Shown here one piece after another: positions 54,569-64,000 of a stretch of 64,000 nt of DNA (position 1 is its first letter; each line of letters begins with the position of its first letter). The notes under the pieces are model-generated. The model was given only the letters and a program-made list of their open reading frames with translations. It searched no databases and was not told where the DNA came from. A program made the translations under genes and the position numbers. The stretch comes from QZLE01 sp033852135 (GTDB lineage: Bacteria; Pseudomonadota; Gammaproteobacteria; QZLD01): NCBI GenBank assembly GCA_033852135.1, contig JAWSVB010000009.1, positions 21,805 to 85,804 on the forward strand, in the 5' to 3' direction.

Positions 54569-56506
54569 ATGGGTAAAATTATAGGAATTGATTTAGGAAC
54601 CACAAACTCTTGTGTCGCTATTATGGATGGCAAGAATAATAAAGTTATCGAGAATAGCGAGGGTGATCGTACAACACCTTCAATCGTAGCTTTTTCTGAA
54701 GATGGAGAGGTTCTTGTAGGTCAGCCTGCTAAACGTCAGGGCGTCACAAACCCACAAAATACATTGTTCGCGGTAAAAAGACTTATTGGCCGAAGCTTTG
54801 ATGAGAAAGTCGTACAAAAAGATATGGACCTTGTTCCATACAAAATCGTAAAAGCTGATAATGGCGATGCATGGGTTGAAGCTCATGGCGAAAAAATGGC
54901 GCCACCAGAAGTATCTGCTCGCGTACTGCAAAAAATGAAGAAAACAGCTGAAGAGTATCTTGGTGAAGAGGTTACAGAAGCTGTAATTACTGTACCTGCA
55001 TACTTTAATGACTCGCAGCGTCAAGCAACTAAAGATGCAGGTAAAATTGCTGGTCTTGAAGTAAAAAGAATTATCAATGAGCCAACTGCAGCTGCACTTG
55101 CATATGGTATGGATAAAGAGAAAGGCGATAAGGTTGTAGCTGTATTTGACCTTGGTGGCGGAACATTTGACGTATCAATCATCGAAATCGCAGAGATCGA
55201 CGGCGAGCATCAGTTTGAAGTACTAGCAACCAACGGTGATACATTCCTAGGTGGTGAAGATTTCGATAAAGCTGTAATCGATTATCTAGTTTCTGAATTC
55301 AAAAAATCTAGCGGCATGGATCTAACCAATGACCCTCTAGCTCTACAAAGATTAAAAGAAGCTGCAGAAAAAGCGAAGATTGAACTTTCATCTACACAGC
55401 AAACAGATGTTAACCTTCCTTATATCACTGCTGATGCAAGCGGCCCTAAACATCTTAATTTAAAACTAACTCGCGCTACACTTGAGTCTCTAGTTGGCGA
55501 TCTGGTTCAAAGAACAATGGAACCTTGTAAGATTGCTCTTAAAGATGCTGGTTTAAGCACAAGTGAAATTAACGATGTAATCTTGGTTGGTGGTCAAACA
55601 CGTATGCCTAAGGTTCAAGAAGTTGTTAAAGACTTCTTTGGTAAAGAGCCGCGTAAAGATGTAAACCCTGACGAAGCTGTAGCTATTGGTGCTTCAATTC
55701 AAGGTGGTGTTCTTGGTGGAGATGTAAAAGACGTACTTCTTCTTGACGTAACACCTCTATCTCTTGGTATTGAGACTCAGGGCGGTGTAATGACCAAACT
55801 GATCGAGAAGAACACAACAATTCCAAGTAAGGCTGAGCAAGTATTCTCAACAGCAGACAATAATCAAACAGCTGTAACAATTCATGTGATCCAAGGTGAG
55901 CGTGAAATCGCTTCTGCAAATAAATCACTTGGTCGTTTTGATCTTTCTGATATCCCACCAGCTCCACGTGGTGTTCCTCAGATTGAAGTTGCATTTGATA
56001 TTGATGCAAACGGTATCTTGAATGTATCTGCTAAAGATAAAGCAACTGGTAAAGAGCAATCTATCGTAATTAAAGCGAGCAGTGGTTTATCTGATGAAGA
56101 AGTAGAGAAAATGGTTAAGGATGCTGAAGCTCATGCTGAAGAAGATAAGGCATTCCAAGAGCTAGTTTCTGCAAGAAACCAAGCTGATGCGATGATTCAT
56201 GCAACTGAAAAAGCTCTAGAAGAGATGAAAGATAAGGTTGAAGAAGAAGAGAAGAAAAACATCGAAGTAGCAATGGAAGAGCTAAAAGCTGTTAAAGATG
56301 GCGATAACAAAGAAGAGATCGAAGAGAAAACTACAAAGCTAACTGAGGCTTCTGGCAAACTTGCGGAGCGTGTTTACGCTGAGCAGCAAGCACAAGCAGG
56401 TGCAGAAGGAGCGGAAGGTGCTGCTGGCGCAGAGCAGGCACAAAGTAGTAATGCTTCTGATGATGATATTGTTGATGCTGAGTTTGAAGAAGTTAAAAAA
56501 GACTAA
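54569..56506 (+). CDS. dnaK: Chaperone DnaK (Hsp70)
   Basis: This 645-residue Hsp70 has GIDLGTTNSCVAI at the start, FDLGGGTFDVSI near residue 196, VLVGGQTRMPKVQ near 340 and the substrate domain after 390, ending with an acidic tail and a Gly/Ala-rich linker. I use ATG 54569 with GGAG six bases upstream; an in-frame TTG at 54557 lies in the binding site. It works with GrpE and DnaJ encoded beside it. Confidence 0.98.
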   Translation: MGKIIGIDLGTTNSCVAIMDGKNNKVIENSEGDRTTPSIVAFSEDGEVLVGQPAKRQGVTNPQNTLFAVKRLIGRSFDEKVVQKDMDLVPYKIVKADNGDAWVEAHGEKMAPPEVSARVLQKMKKTAEEYLGEEVTEAVITVPAYFNDSQRQATKDAGKIAGLEVKRIINEPTAAALAYGMDKEKGDKVVAVFDLGGGTFDVSIIEIAEIDGEHQFEVLATNGDTFLGGEDFDKAVIDYLVSEFKKSSGMDLTNDPLALQRLKEAAEKAKIELSSTQQTDVNLPYITADASGPKHLNLKLTRATLESLVGDLVQRTMEPCKIALKDAGLSTSEINDVILVGGQTRMPKVQEVVKDFFGKEPRKDVNPDEAVAIGASIQGGVLGGDVKDVLLLDVTPLSLGIETQGGVMTKLIEKNTTIPSKAEQVFSTADNNQTAVTIHVIQGEREIASANKSLGRFDLSDIPPAPRGVPQIEVAFDIDANGILNVSAKDKATGKEQSIVIKASSGLSDEEVEKMVKDAEAHAEEDKAFQELVSARNQADAMIHATEKALEEMKDKVEEEEKKNIEVAMEELKAVKDGDNKEEIEEKTTKLTEASGKLAERVYAEQQAQAGAEGAEGAAGAEQAQSSNASDDDIVDAEFEEVKKD

Positions 56507-56531
56507 TTCGGCATAAATATCTGAAAATTTC

Positions 56532-56561
56532 GGGATGTAGTTGTATAAACAGCTACATCCC
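56532..56561. other. Hairpin between dnaK and dnaJ
   Basis: GGGATGTAG-T-TG and CA-G-CTACATCCC pair (12 bp with one T-G) and are followed by TTAATT. It could lower read-through from dnaK to dnaJ or stabilise the dnaK mRNA; the T tract is poor. Confidence 0.5.
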
Positions 56562-56653
56562 TTAATTGCTTAAAAGAAAGTATTTATAAGAAGATCATTT
56601 TAAGAAGTATATATCCAGCAAACTATTGCTAGGTAAAAAAAGAGCGATAACTG

Positions 56654-57790
56654 ATGTCCAAAAGAGATTTTTACGAAACACTAGGTGTCCAGAAAAATGC
56701 AAGCGAGGCTGAAATTAAAAAGGCCTATCGCCGTCTTGCGATGAAATATCATCCTGATAGAAATTCTGGTGAAGCAAATGCTGAAGAGAAATTTAAAGAG
56801 GCAAAAGAAGCCTATGAAATTCTCTCAAGTGGTGAAAAGCGTCAAGCCTACGATCAATTTGGACATGCTGGTGTAGATCAATCAATGGGCGGAGGTGGTC
56901 CAGGTGGTGGAAACTTCCACGATATATTCGGCGATGTATTTGGAGATATCTTCGGCGGTGGCGGTGGTGGTCGCGGAAGATCACAACAAAGTCATGTGCA
57001 GCGCGGAGCAGATTTACGCTACGTGCTAGAGCTTAGCCTTGAAGAAGCAGTTCTTGGCTGTGAGAAAAAGATTAACTATACCGCAAACGTAAATTGTAAA
57101 AGTTGTGGTGGTAGCGGTGCCAAAGAGGGTACACATCCGGAGAGCTGCCCAACATGTGGTGGATCTGGAGAAGTCAGAGTTTCTCAAGGGTTCTTTACAA
57201 TTCAGCAATCATGTCCAAGATGTCATGGTAGCGGTAAGGTAATCAAAGATCCATGCCGTACATGTCGTGGAACAGGGCAGATAAAAGAATCTAAAACTCT
57301 TTCTGTAAAAGTGCCAGAAGGTGTTGATAACGGTGATAGAATCAGGCTTGGTGGTGAAGGTGAGCCTGGTAAGCATGGTGGTCCAGCAGGTGATCTATTT
57401 GTTCAAGTGGTAGTTAAAGACCACTCAATTTTTGAGCGTGAAGATAGTAATTTATATTGTGAAGTACCAATCTCATTCACTACTGCTGCATTGGGTGGTG
57501 AGCTAGAAGTACCGTGTATCGATGGTAGAGTGAAACTAGCAATTCCAGCAGAAACTCAAAGCGGTAAGATCTTCCGAGTTCGTGGCAAAGGGGTAAAACC
57601 TGTGCGCGGCGGAATCAAAGGTGATTTACTTTGTCGAGTAGTTGTTGAGACCCCTGTGAGATTAACACGCGAGCAAAAAGACCTGTTGAAGAAGTTTGAA
57701 GATAGCTTTAAAGGTAATAGCAAGCATAATCCACAATCATCATCTTGGATGGATAAGGTCAAAAAGTTTTTCGATACAGTCAAAAACTGA
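56654..57790 (+). CDS. dnaJ: Co-chaperone DnaJ
   Basis: This 378-residue protein has the J domain with HPD near residue 33, a Gly-rich linker (GGGGPGGG, then GGGGGGRG), four CxxCxGxG zinc repeats (CKSCGGSG, CPTCGGSG, CPRCHGSG, CRTCRGTG at about 145-210) and the C-terminal substrate domain. It delivers substrates to DnaK and stimulates its ATPase. Confidence 0.97.
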   Translation: MSKRDFYETLGVQKNASEAEIKKAYRRLAMKYHPDRNSGEANAEEKFKEAKEAYEILSSGEKRQAYDQFGHAGVDQSMGGGGPGGGNFHDIFGDVFGDIFGGGGGGRGRSQQSHVQRGADLRYVLELSLEEAVLGCEKKINYTANVNCKSCGGSGAKEGTHPESCPTCGGSGEVRVSQGFFTIQQSCPRCHGSGKVIKDPCRTCRGTGQIKESKTLSVKVPEGVDNGDRIRLGGEGEPGKHGGPAGDLFVQVVVKDHSIFEREDSNLYCEVPISFTTAALGGELEVPCIDGRVKLAIPAETQSGKIFRVRGKGVKPVRGGIKGDLLCRVVVETPVRLTREQKDLLKKFEDSFKGNSKHNPQSSSWMDKVKKFFDTVKN

Positions 57791-57816
57791 ACTAATAATT
57801 TTATAAGAGAATTAAA

Positions 57817-58620
57817 ATGATAAGAATCGGAATAGCAGGTGCTGCAGGCAGAATGGGTAGAATGCTGGTAGAGGCTACCAATAATGCAGAAGGTGTAGAG
57901 CTTGGTGCAGCAGTTGAATACCCAGGTTGCTCATTCGTGGGAGCGGATGCAGGTGAGCTTGCTGGAATTGGTAAAAATGGAGTAACTATTGCATCATCGA
58001 TTGAAGATGTTGCTGATGACTTTGATGTGCTGATAGATTTTACCCTGCCAGAACCAACCATTAGTAACTTAGAAAAAATGGTTAAAATTAAAAAGGGTGT
58101 GGTAATTGGTACAACAGGTTTAACTGATGAACAAAAAGGCAAAATTGAAGAAGCCGCAAAAGTTATTCCAGTAGTATTTGCACCAAACTATAGTCTAGGG
58201 GTTAACCTAAGCCTAAAGCTGCTTGATATGGCCGCTCGAGTTATGGGTGACGATGCAGATATAGAGATCATCGAAACTCATCACAGGTACAAAGTAGATG
58301 CGCCATCTGGAACAGCCCTAAAAATGGGTGAAGCTGTTGCCAATGCACTTGGTCGTGACCTTAAAGAATGCGCAGTTTATGGGCGTGAAGGGAATACTGG
58401 TGAGCGTGATAGAAAAACTATAGGCTTTGAAACTGTAAGAGCAGGCGATGTAGTTGGGGATCACACAGTATTATTTGCTAATATTGGTGAAAGACTAGAG
58501 ATTACCCATAAAGCATCAAGCAGAATGACATTTGCAAATGGTGCGGTTAGAGCAGTTAAATGGGTGGCTGATAAGTCAGAAGGTCGAATCTATGACATGA
58601 TGGATGTTTTAGATCTCTGA
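57817..58620 (+). CDS. dapB: 4-hydroxy-tetrahydrodipicolinate reductase
   Basis: This 267-residue enzyme of lysine and diaminopimelate synthesis has GAAGRMGRM (nucleotide binding), GTTGLTDEQ, the HHRYKVDAPSGTA catalytic segment and IGFETVRAGDVVGDHTV. Length is normal. It lies 26 bases after dnaJ, the usual gammaproteobacterial order, and ends before a strong terminator. Confidence 0.97.
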   Translation: MIRIGIAGAAGRMGRMLVEATNNAEGVELGAAVEYPGCSFVGADAGELAGIGKNGVTIASSIEDVADDFDVLIDFTLPEPTISNLEKMVKIKKGVVIGTTGLTDEQKGKIEEAAKVIPVVFAPNYSLGVNLSLKLLDMAARVMGDDADIEIIETHHRYKVDAPSGTALKMGEAVANALGRDLKECAVYGREGNTGERDRKTIGFETVRAGDVVGDHTVLFANIGERLEITHKASSRMTFANGAVRAVKWVADKSEGRIYDMMDVLDL

Positions 58621-58674
58621 TTTCTAAAGACAACTCTTAATAAAAAATGACACAACTTAAGTGTAAGTATTATG

Positions 58675-58700
58675 AAACCCCAGAATATCTGGGGTTTTTT
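58675..58700 (+). terminator. Intrinsic terminator after dapB
   Basis: AAACCCCAGA and TCTGGGGTTT pair perfectly (10 bp, three-base loop ATA) at 58675-58697, ending in six Ts. Confidence 0.93.
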
Positions 58701-58975
58701 ATTTGTATATTGAAATGGTGGTGTGCTTAATTGCATTTTTATCTACTTTAATAGCGAATGAAAAACCATTGATAAGCATTCAAAAAGAGTTCTGATTTCG
58801 TATTAAGGCTAAAAACATCAATATACTTCAATATTATTGATATTAGCCATAGACATTATCCTAGTGTTTCAAGTATCATTCACTCCCAGATTTGGTGCCC
58901 AACCAACACATATTCACCTGAATTTCAGCATATCTTGTGAATAAACTGGGTTACTTACGCAAAATTCATAAATCC
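58701..58975. other. AT-rich region upstream of the carA leader
   Basis: No gene fits in the 275 bases between the dapB terminator and the carA leader hairpin. It must hold the carAB promoters. I do not see a clear arginine-repressor box or a -35/-10 pair that I would trust. Confidence 0.4.
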
Positions 58976-59008
58976 ACGGGAGGAAATTAATCTTAACCTC
59001 CCGTTTTT
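58976..59008 (+). terminator. Terminator-like hairpin in the carA leader (possible attenuator)
   Basis: ACGGGAGG (58976-58983) and CCTCCCGT (58997-59004) pair perfectly around a 13-base AT-rich loop, followed by five T residues up to 59008. It lies only 24 bases before the carA start, so it would stop transcription ahead of carA unless opposed. I infer attenuation; no leader peptide or competing stem is obvious. Confidence 0.6.
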
Positions 59009-59032
59009 GTACGTCTGAATTTGGAGAAAGCT

Positions 59033-60175
59033 TTGAACAAGCCAGCAATTTTAGCTTTAGAAGATGGTAGTATATTCCGCGGTGAATCCATTGGTGCAGA
59101 TGGTATCACAACGGGAGAAGTTGTATTTAATACCTCAATGACCGGTTATCAAGAGATAGCAACAGACCCCTCCTATAGTCAGCAGATCGTTACATTAACT
59201 TACCCGCATATTGGTAACGTTGGTACAAATGCGATTGATGCTGAATCAGATAAGTTACACCTAAGCGGATTAATTATTCGCGATCTTCCTCCTGTTTTAA
59301 GTAACTGGCGTTCTGAAGAGAGCCTTAGTGACTATCTAATCCGTAATAAAATCGTCGCAATATCAGATATTGATACTAGAAGATTGACCAGAATTTTGCG
59401 TGATAAAGGTGCGCAGAATGGTTGTATTATGGTTGGTGATAATATTGATGAAGGCAAGGCTATTGAACTTGCTAAAGAGTTCCCAGGGCTTAAAGGGATG
59501 GATCTTGCTAAAGAGGTTACTGTTAAAGATAAGTATTCATGGACATTGGGTTCATGGGAACTTGCCGATGGGACTGAAGAAGCAAAAGAAACCCCAGAAT
59601 CAGAACTTAAATATAACGTAGTAGCATATGATTATGGCGTAAAAAGAAACATTTTACGCATGTTGGTAGATCGCGGTTGTAAGCTTACTGTTGTGCCAGC
59701 GCAGACACCTGCAAGCGAAGTTTTAGCAATGAATCCAGATGGTGTATTTTTATCCAATGGGCCTGGTGATCCAGAGCCTTGTGATTATGCTATCTCAGCA
59801 ATTAAAGAAGTTCTAGAGACCAAAATTCCAGTATTCGGTATCTGCTTAGGACACCAGCTTCTTGGCTTGGCTAGTGGTGCACAAACAGTGAAAATGAAGT
59901 TCGGTCACCACGGTGGTAATCACCCGGTTCAAGATCTAAAAACTAAGCAGGTTATGATAACTAGTCAGAATCACGGTTTTGCGATTGATGAAGCTACCCT
60001 GCCAGAAAATGTAGAGATGACGCATAAATCTCTATTTGACCAATCTTTGCAAGGTATACATCTGACAGATAGACCTGCATTTAGTTTTCAGGGTCACCCT
60101 GAGGCAAGCCCTGGTCCGCACGATGTAGCGCCTTTGTTCGATCATTTTATCGAACTTATGCAAGAGAACTCGTAA
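59033..60175 (+). CDS. carA: Carbamoyl phosphate synthase small subunit
   Basis: This 380-residue subunit supplies ammonia by glutamine hydrolysis. The N-terminal domain has GEVVFNTSMTGYQEI; the amidotransferase domain has FLSNGPGDP, GICLGHQ (catalytic Cys) and HPEASPGPHD. I place the start at TTG 59033, six bases after GGAG; an earlier TTG at 59021 overlaps the binding site. E. coli carA also begins with TTG. Confidence 0.97.
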   Translation: MNKPAILALEDGSIFRGESIGADGITTGEVVFNTSMTGYQEIATDPSYSQQIVTLTYPHIGNVGTNAIDAESDKLHLSGLIIRDLPPVLSNWRSEESLSDYLIRNKIVAISDIDTRRLTRILRDKGAQNGCIMVGDNIDEGKAIELAKEFPGLKGMDLAKEVTVKDKYSWTLGSWELADGTEEAKETPESELKYNVVAYDYGVKRNILRMLVDRGCKLTVVPAQTPASEVLAMNPDGVFLSNGPGDPEPCDYAISAIKEVLETKIPVFGICLGHQLLGLASGAQTVKMKFGHHGGNHPVQDLKTKQVMITSQNHGFAIDEATLPENVEMTHKSLFDQSLQGIHLTDRPAFSFQGHPEASPGPHDVAPLFDHFIELMQENS

Positions 60176-60219
60176 CGTCAATCAAAGATAGAATACAACG
60201 ATAGAGAAAGACAGAAGAC

Positions 60220-63200
60220 ATGGCAAAACGTACAGATATTAAAAGTATTTTGATTATTGGTGCAGGACCTATCGTAATTGGTCAGGCTTGCGAATTCGAT
60301 TATTCTGGCGCTCAAGCTTGTAGAGCTTTGAGAGAAGAGGGTTATCGTGTAATTTTGGTTAACTCGAATCCAGCTACCATCATGACAGACCCAGAGATGT
60401 CAGATGCGGTTTATATTGAGCCAGTAGAGTGGCAGGTAGTTGAAAAAATCATCGAGAAAGAGAAGCCAGACGCAATACTGCCAACCATGGGTGGCCAGAC
60501 TGCATTAAACTGCGCACTGGATCTTGCTGATAACGGCGTATTAGATAAATACGGTGTTGAGCTGATTGGTGCATCACGCGATGCTATCGATAAAGCTGAA
60601 GATCGTGATCGTTTCCGTAAAGCGATGGCAAAGATTGGTATCGATACACCACAATCTTTTGTTGTACATACCATTGAAGAAGGATTAGATGCTCAAAAAG
60701 AGCTAGGCTATCCAGTAATTATTAGACCATCATTTACCCTTGGTGGCTCTGGCGGTGGTATCGCTTATAACCATGAAGAGTTCCTTGAGATTGTAGAGCA
60801 TGGGCTTGATCTTTCGCCAACTACTGAAGTTCTTATTGAACAGTCAGTGCTAGGTTGGAAAGAGTACGAGATGGAGGTTGTTCGTGATACTGCTGATAAC
60901 TGCATCATCGTATGTTCGATTGAAAATTTGGACCCAATGGGTATTCACACTGGTGATTCGATAACAATCGCTCCAGCGCAAACTCTTACCGATAAAGAGT
61001 ATCAAATCATGCGTAACGCATCGATTGATGTGCTGCGTGAGATTGGTGTTGATACTGGTGGTTCAAACGTACAGTTTGCTATAAACCCAGAAAATGGTGC
61101 GATGATCATTATCGAGATGAACCCAAGGGTATCGCGTTCATCTGCACTGGCTTCAAAAGCTACTGGCTTCCCAATTGCAAAAGTGGCAGCAAAACTTGCT
61201 GTTGGTTACACATTGGATGAACTACAAAATGAGATCACAGGTGGTGCTACACCAGCTTCATTCGAACCTACACTTGATTATGTTGTAACTAAAGTTCCTC
61301 GTTTTACCTTTGAAAAATTCCCAGGTACAGAGCCAATATTAACTACGCAGATGAAGTCTGTGGGTGAAGTTATGGCTATTGGTAGAACCTTCCAAGAGTC
61401 TATGCAAAAAGCACTTAGAGGTCTTGAGATTGGTGTTGATGGACTAGATGAGCATGTTGATCTTGACGATCCTGATGCAAACTCAATTATTCGTAAAAAC
61501 CTAAGATCAACTGGTGTTGACAGATTATGGTATGTGGCGGATGCATTTAGAGCAGGAATGTCTCTAGAGGATATCAATGAATTCACTTCTATTGACCCTT
61601 GGTTCTTAGCACAGATCGAAGAGATCATTGATATAGAAGATTCAATTAAAGGTGTTGAGCTTGTTGATATCGAAGCAAGACAGCTATTCAAGCTAAAGCA
61701 AAAAGGTTTCTCTGACAGACGCCTGGCTAAACTACTTGAAGTAACAGAGATGCAAGTGCGCAATAGAAGACACGATCTTGATATTAGACCTGTCTACAAG
61801 CGTGTTGACTCATGTGCTGCGGAATTCTCAGCTGCAACAGCATACATGTACTCTACTTATGAAGAGGAGTGTGAAGCCAACCCAAGTGACAAAGAGAAGA
61901 TCATGGTGCTTGGTGGCGGTCCAAACAGAATCGGTCAAGGTATTGAGTTTGATTACTGTTGTGTTCATGCTGCTCTTGCAATGCGTGAAGATGGTTATGA
62001 AACCATTATGGTCAACTGTAATCCAGAGACCGTTTCTACAGATTACGATACTTCAGATAGATTATTCTTTGAGCCATTAACGTTAGAAGATGTGCTTGAG
62101 ATAGTACACAAAGAGAAGCCTAAAGGGATCATTGTTCAATATGGTGGTCAAACACCTCTTAAATTAGCTAATGACCTAGAGAAAGCTGGTGCACCAATTA
62201 TTGGAACATCTCCAGACTCAATTGACCTGGCGGAAGATAGAGAAAGATTCCAGCAGTTAGTTGAAAAACTAGGCTTGATTCAGCCTCCAAACCGTATCTG
62301 TATGAATGCAGAAGAAGCGCCGAAACTGGCTGACGAGATTGGTTACCCGCTTGTTGTTAGACCATCTTACGTACTAGGCGGTCGCGCGATGGAGATTGTA
62401 CACAACGAAAAAGATCTCATGAGATACATGACAGAAGCAGTAAAGGTATCTAATGAATCTCCTGTACTTCTAGATCGTTTCCTTGATGATGCTGTTGAAG
62501 TTGATGTTGATGCAATCTGTGATGGTGAAGATGTGCTAATTGGTGGCATCATGGAGCATATTGAGCAGGCAGGGGTTCACTCAGGTGATTCAGCATGTTC
62601 ACTTCCTCCATATACTCTAAGTGCAGAGATCCAAGACAGAATCAGAGTGCAGATGACACAATTAGCACACGAGATCGGTGTAATTGGTTTAATGAACACT
62701 CAGTTCGCAATTCAAGGTGACAAGATCTTTTTGCTAGAGGTTAATCCAAGAGCCTCAAGAACAGTGCCTTTTGTATCTAAAGCAATTGGTAGACCGCTGG
62801 CAAAGGTTGCAGCAAGATGTATGGCTGGAAAGACTTTAAAAGAGCAGGGTACTTTGGATGAGCTAAAACCAAGTCATTTTTCTGTAAAAGAGTCAGTTTT
62901 CCCATTCTCTAAGTTCAAAGGTGCAGATCCAATCCTTGGGCCAGAGATGAAATCAACTGGTGAAGTTATGGGTGTTGGTACTACATTCGCAGAAGCATTC
63001 TTAAAGGCACAAAAAGGTGCAAGTGTTCAGCTACCGGTTGAAAGAAACAGCGCATTTATCAGTGTTAGGGATGCAGATAAAGCATCGGCGGTTGATGTAG
63101 CAAAGCAACTAATTGAAAAAGGGTTTAATGTTATTGCAACTCGCGGTACTGCAAGAGTGCTGGAAGAAAATGGCATTGAATGCACTATCATCATGAAGGT

Positions 63201-63429
63201 GCTTGAAGGTAGACCAGATATTGTTGATGCTATGAAAAATGGTGAAGTTTCCCTGATTGTAAATACAACTGAGGGCAAACAAGCGATTGCTGATTCATTC
63301 TCTATTCGACGTGAAGCCTTGAATAGAAAGATTCCATATACTACAACTATAGCTGGAGCGAGAGCAACGATATTGGCACTAGACCATATTGATAATGAAA
63401 CGGTTTACTGTCTACAAGAGTTACATTAA
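60220..63429 (+). CDS. carB: Carbamoyl phosphate synthase large subunit
   Basis: This 1069-residue subunit has two homologous ATP-grasp halves. The first shows GAGPIVIGQACEFDYSGAQ and PSFTLGGSGGGIA; the second shows GGGPNRIGQGIEFDYCCVH and PSYVLGGRAMEIV. The last 120 residues form the regulatory MGS-like domain (VIATRGTARVLEENGI). It follows carA by 44 bases and should be co-transcribed. Confidence 0.98.
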   Translation: MAKRTDIKSILIIGAGPIVIGQACEFDYSGAQACRALREEGYRVILVNSNPATIMTDPEMSDAVYIEPVEWQVVEKIIEKEKPDAILPTMGGQTALNCALDLADNGVLDKYGVELIGASRDAIDKAEDRDRFRKAMAKIGIDTPQSFVVHTIEEGLDAQKELGYPVIIRPSFTLGGSGGGIAYNHEEFLEIVEHGLDLSPTTEVLIEQSVLGWKEYEMEVVRDTADNCIIVCSIENLDPMGIHTGDSITIAPAQTLTDKEYQIMRNASIDVLREIGVDTGGSNVQFAINPENGAMIIIEMNPRVSRSSALASKATGFPIAKVAAKLAVGYTLDELQNEITGGATPASFEPTLDYVVTKVPRFTFEKFPGTEPILTTQMKSVGEVMAIGRTFQESMQKALRGLEIGVDGLDEHVDLDDPDANSIIRKNLRSTGVDRLWYVADAFRAGMSLEDINEFTSIDPWFLAQIEEIIDIEDSIKGVELVDIEARQLFKLKQKGFSDRRLAKLLEVTEMQVRNRRHDLDIRPVYKRVDSCAAEFSAATAYMYSTYEEECEANPSDKEKIMVLGGGPNRIGQGIEFDYCCVHAALAMREDGYETIMVNCNPETVSTDYDTSDRLFFEPLTLEDVLEIVHKEKPKGIIVQYGGQTPLKLANDLEKAGAPIIGTSPDSIDLAEDRERFQQLVEKLGLIQPPNRICMNAEEAPKLADEIGYPLVVRPSYVLGGRAMEIVHNEKDLMRYMTEAVKVSNESPVLLDRFLDDAVEVDVDAICDGEDVLIGGIMEHIEQAGVHSGDSACSLPPYTLSAEIQDRIRVQMTQLAHEIGVIGLMNTQFAIQGDKIFLLEVNPRASRTVPFVSKAIGRPLAKVAARCMAGKTLKEQGTLDELKPSHFSVKESVFPFSKFKGADPILGPEMKSTGEVMGVGTTFAEAFLKAQKGASVQLPVERNSAFISVRDADKASAVDVAKQLIEKGFNVIATRGTARVLEENGIECTIIMKVLEGRPDIVDAMKNGEVSLIVNTTEGKQAIADSFSIRREALNRKIPYTTTIAGARATILALDHIDNETVYCLQELH

Positions 63430-63440
63430 GGATAACTATT

Positions 63441-63917
63441 ATGAATAAAGTACCTTTAACGCTAAGGGGCGCAGAAAAACTTCGTGAAGAGTTAAAGAAA
63501 CTTAAATATGAAGAGCGACCAAAGGTAATTGAGGCTATTGCTGAAGCAAGAGCGCATGGCGATTTAAAAGAAAATGCTGAATATCATGCAGCTCGTGAAC
63601 AGCAAGGCTTTATCGAAGGCAGAATCAAAGATATCGATGGTAAACTTAGTAACTCGCAAATTATTGATGTTACCGAGATGGATGCTGGCGGAAAAGTGAT
63701 CTTTGGTTCAACTGTGATACTTCTGGATGTCGACACCGATAAAGAAGAAAAGTATCAAATAGTTGGCGAGGATGAAGCCAATATTAAACAAGGTCTTATC
63801 TCTGTTTCTTCACCAATTGCCAGAGGGCTTGTAGGTAAAGAAGAGGGTGATGAGATCTCAATTCCTGTACCTGGTGGGGTGCGAGAACTTGAGATTTTAG
63901 AAGTTCTTTATATCTAG
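63441..63917 (+). CDS. greA: Transcription elongation factor GreA
   Basis: This 158-residue factor helps RNA polymerase cleave stalled RNA. The N-terminal coiled coil carries the acidic tip (AREQQG and the E-N-A-E-Y-H segment LKENAEYHAAREQQGFIEG), and the C-terminal FKBP-like domain ends GGVRELEILEV. AAGGATA precedes the ATG by six bases. It ends the carAB operon. Confidence 0.97.
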   Translation: MNKVPLTLRGAEKLREELKKLKYEERPKVIEAIAEARAHGDLKENAEYHAAREQQGFIEGRIKDIDGKLSNSQIIDVTEMDAGGKVIFGSTVILLDVDTDKEEKYQIVGEDEANIKQGLISVSSPIARGLVGKEEGDEISIPVPGGVRELEILEVLYI

Positions 63918-63945
63918 ATCCCAAATATCATATAGATGATTCAAA

Positions 63946-63969
63946 GGCGCTTATAAAAGCGCCTTTTTT
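63946..63969 (+). terminator. Intrinsic terminator after greA
   Basis: GGCGCT and AGCGCC pair around a six-base AT loop, followed by seven T residues; it lies 28 bases after the greA stop. Confidence 0.92.
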
Positions 63970-64000
63970 TATTGCTTTACTGTCCCGTCCTGAAATATGT

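Overview
The window looks like chromosome of an AT-rich gammaproteobacterium. The gene order recN-nadK (minus) facing grpE-dnaK-dnaJ-dapB-carA-carB-greA is the classical gammaproteobacterial one, carA starts at TTG as in E. coli, and grpE and dnaK each carry a sigma32-type promoter. A PEP-CTERM protein and several soluble MCP-like proteins suggest a free-living aquatic organism. I cannot name the genus.

Region 1 (1-797): the start of a secreted protein on the minus strand, cut by the window edge, then about 490 bases without a gene.

Region 2 (798-31984): a phage-tail-like extracellular contractile injection system (eCIS). Particle genes run in one direction: sheath, tube, a gp26-like protein with two CxxC pairs, a Ser/Asn-rich protein with a heptapeptide repeat, a DUF4255 tail-terminator protein, an AAA+ ATPase, two small or adaptor proteins, a LysM protein, a 50-residue gene, a gpD-like hub, a gpV-like spike, gp25, two baseplate J-type proteins, a gpI-like tail protein and a DUF6519 fibre-like protein. 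Cargo candidates follow: four proteins with the eCIS-associated DUF4157 domain and its HExxH motif, each with a different or duplicated C-terminal domain. One looks like a zinc-dependent phospholipase C. Three carry Cys-His-Asn arrangements resembling papain/transglutaminase-like enzymes. A cassette of a lipoprotein, a 94-residue protein and a two-helix membrane protein (SLATT/DUF4231-like) sits between the first and second cargo genes. The gaps between sub-operons hold several families of palindromic repeats, which I see only in this half of the window.

Region 3 (32.2-50.9 kb): signalling and miscellaneous genes. These are a 1271-residue soluble hybrid histidine kinase right after the eCIS, a secreted subtilisin-type protease with immunoglobulin-like repeats, YaiI-family, membrane and C_GCAxxG_C_C-family proteins, a PEP-CTERM protein divergent from a LysR regulator, a small lipoprotein, four consecutive MCP-like genes without membrane segments, and a REC-REC-GGDEF response regulator.

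Region 4 (50.9-64 kb): conserved housekeeping genes for DNA repair (recN), NADP synthesis (nadK), protein folding (grpE-dnaK-dnaJ), lysine (dapB), carbamoyl phosphate (carAB) and transcript cleavage (greA). A terminator-like hairpin lies just ahead of carA and may be an attenuator.

The eCIS genes together would build a sheathed tube with a spike. The ATPase and terminator protein act in assembly, the fibre-like protein may bind a target, and the DUF4157 proteins are the likely payload. Functions of the cargo C-termini are inferred from motifs only.
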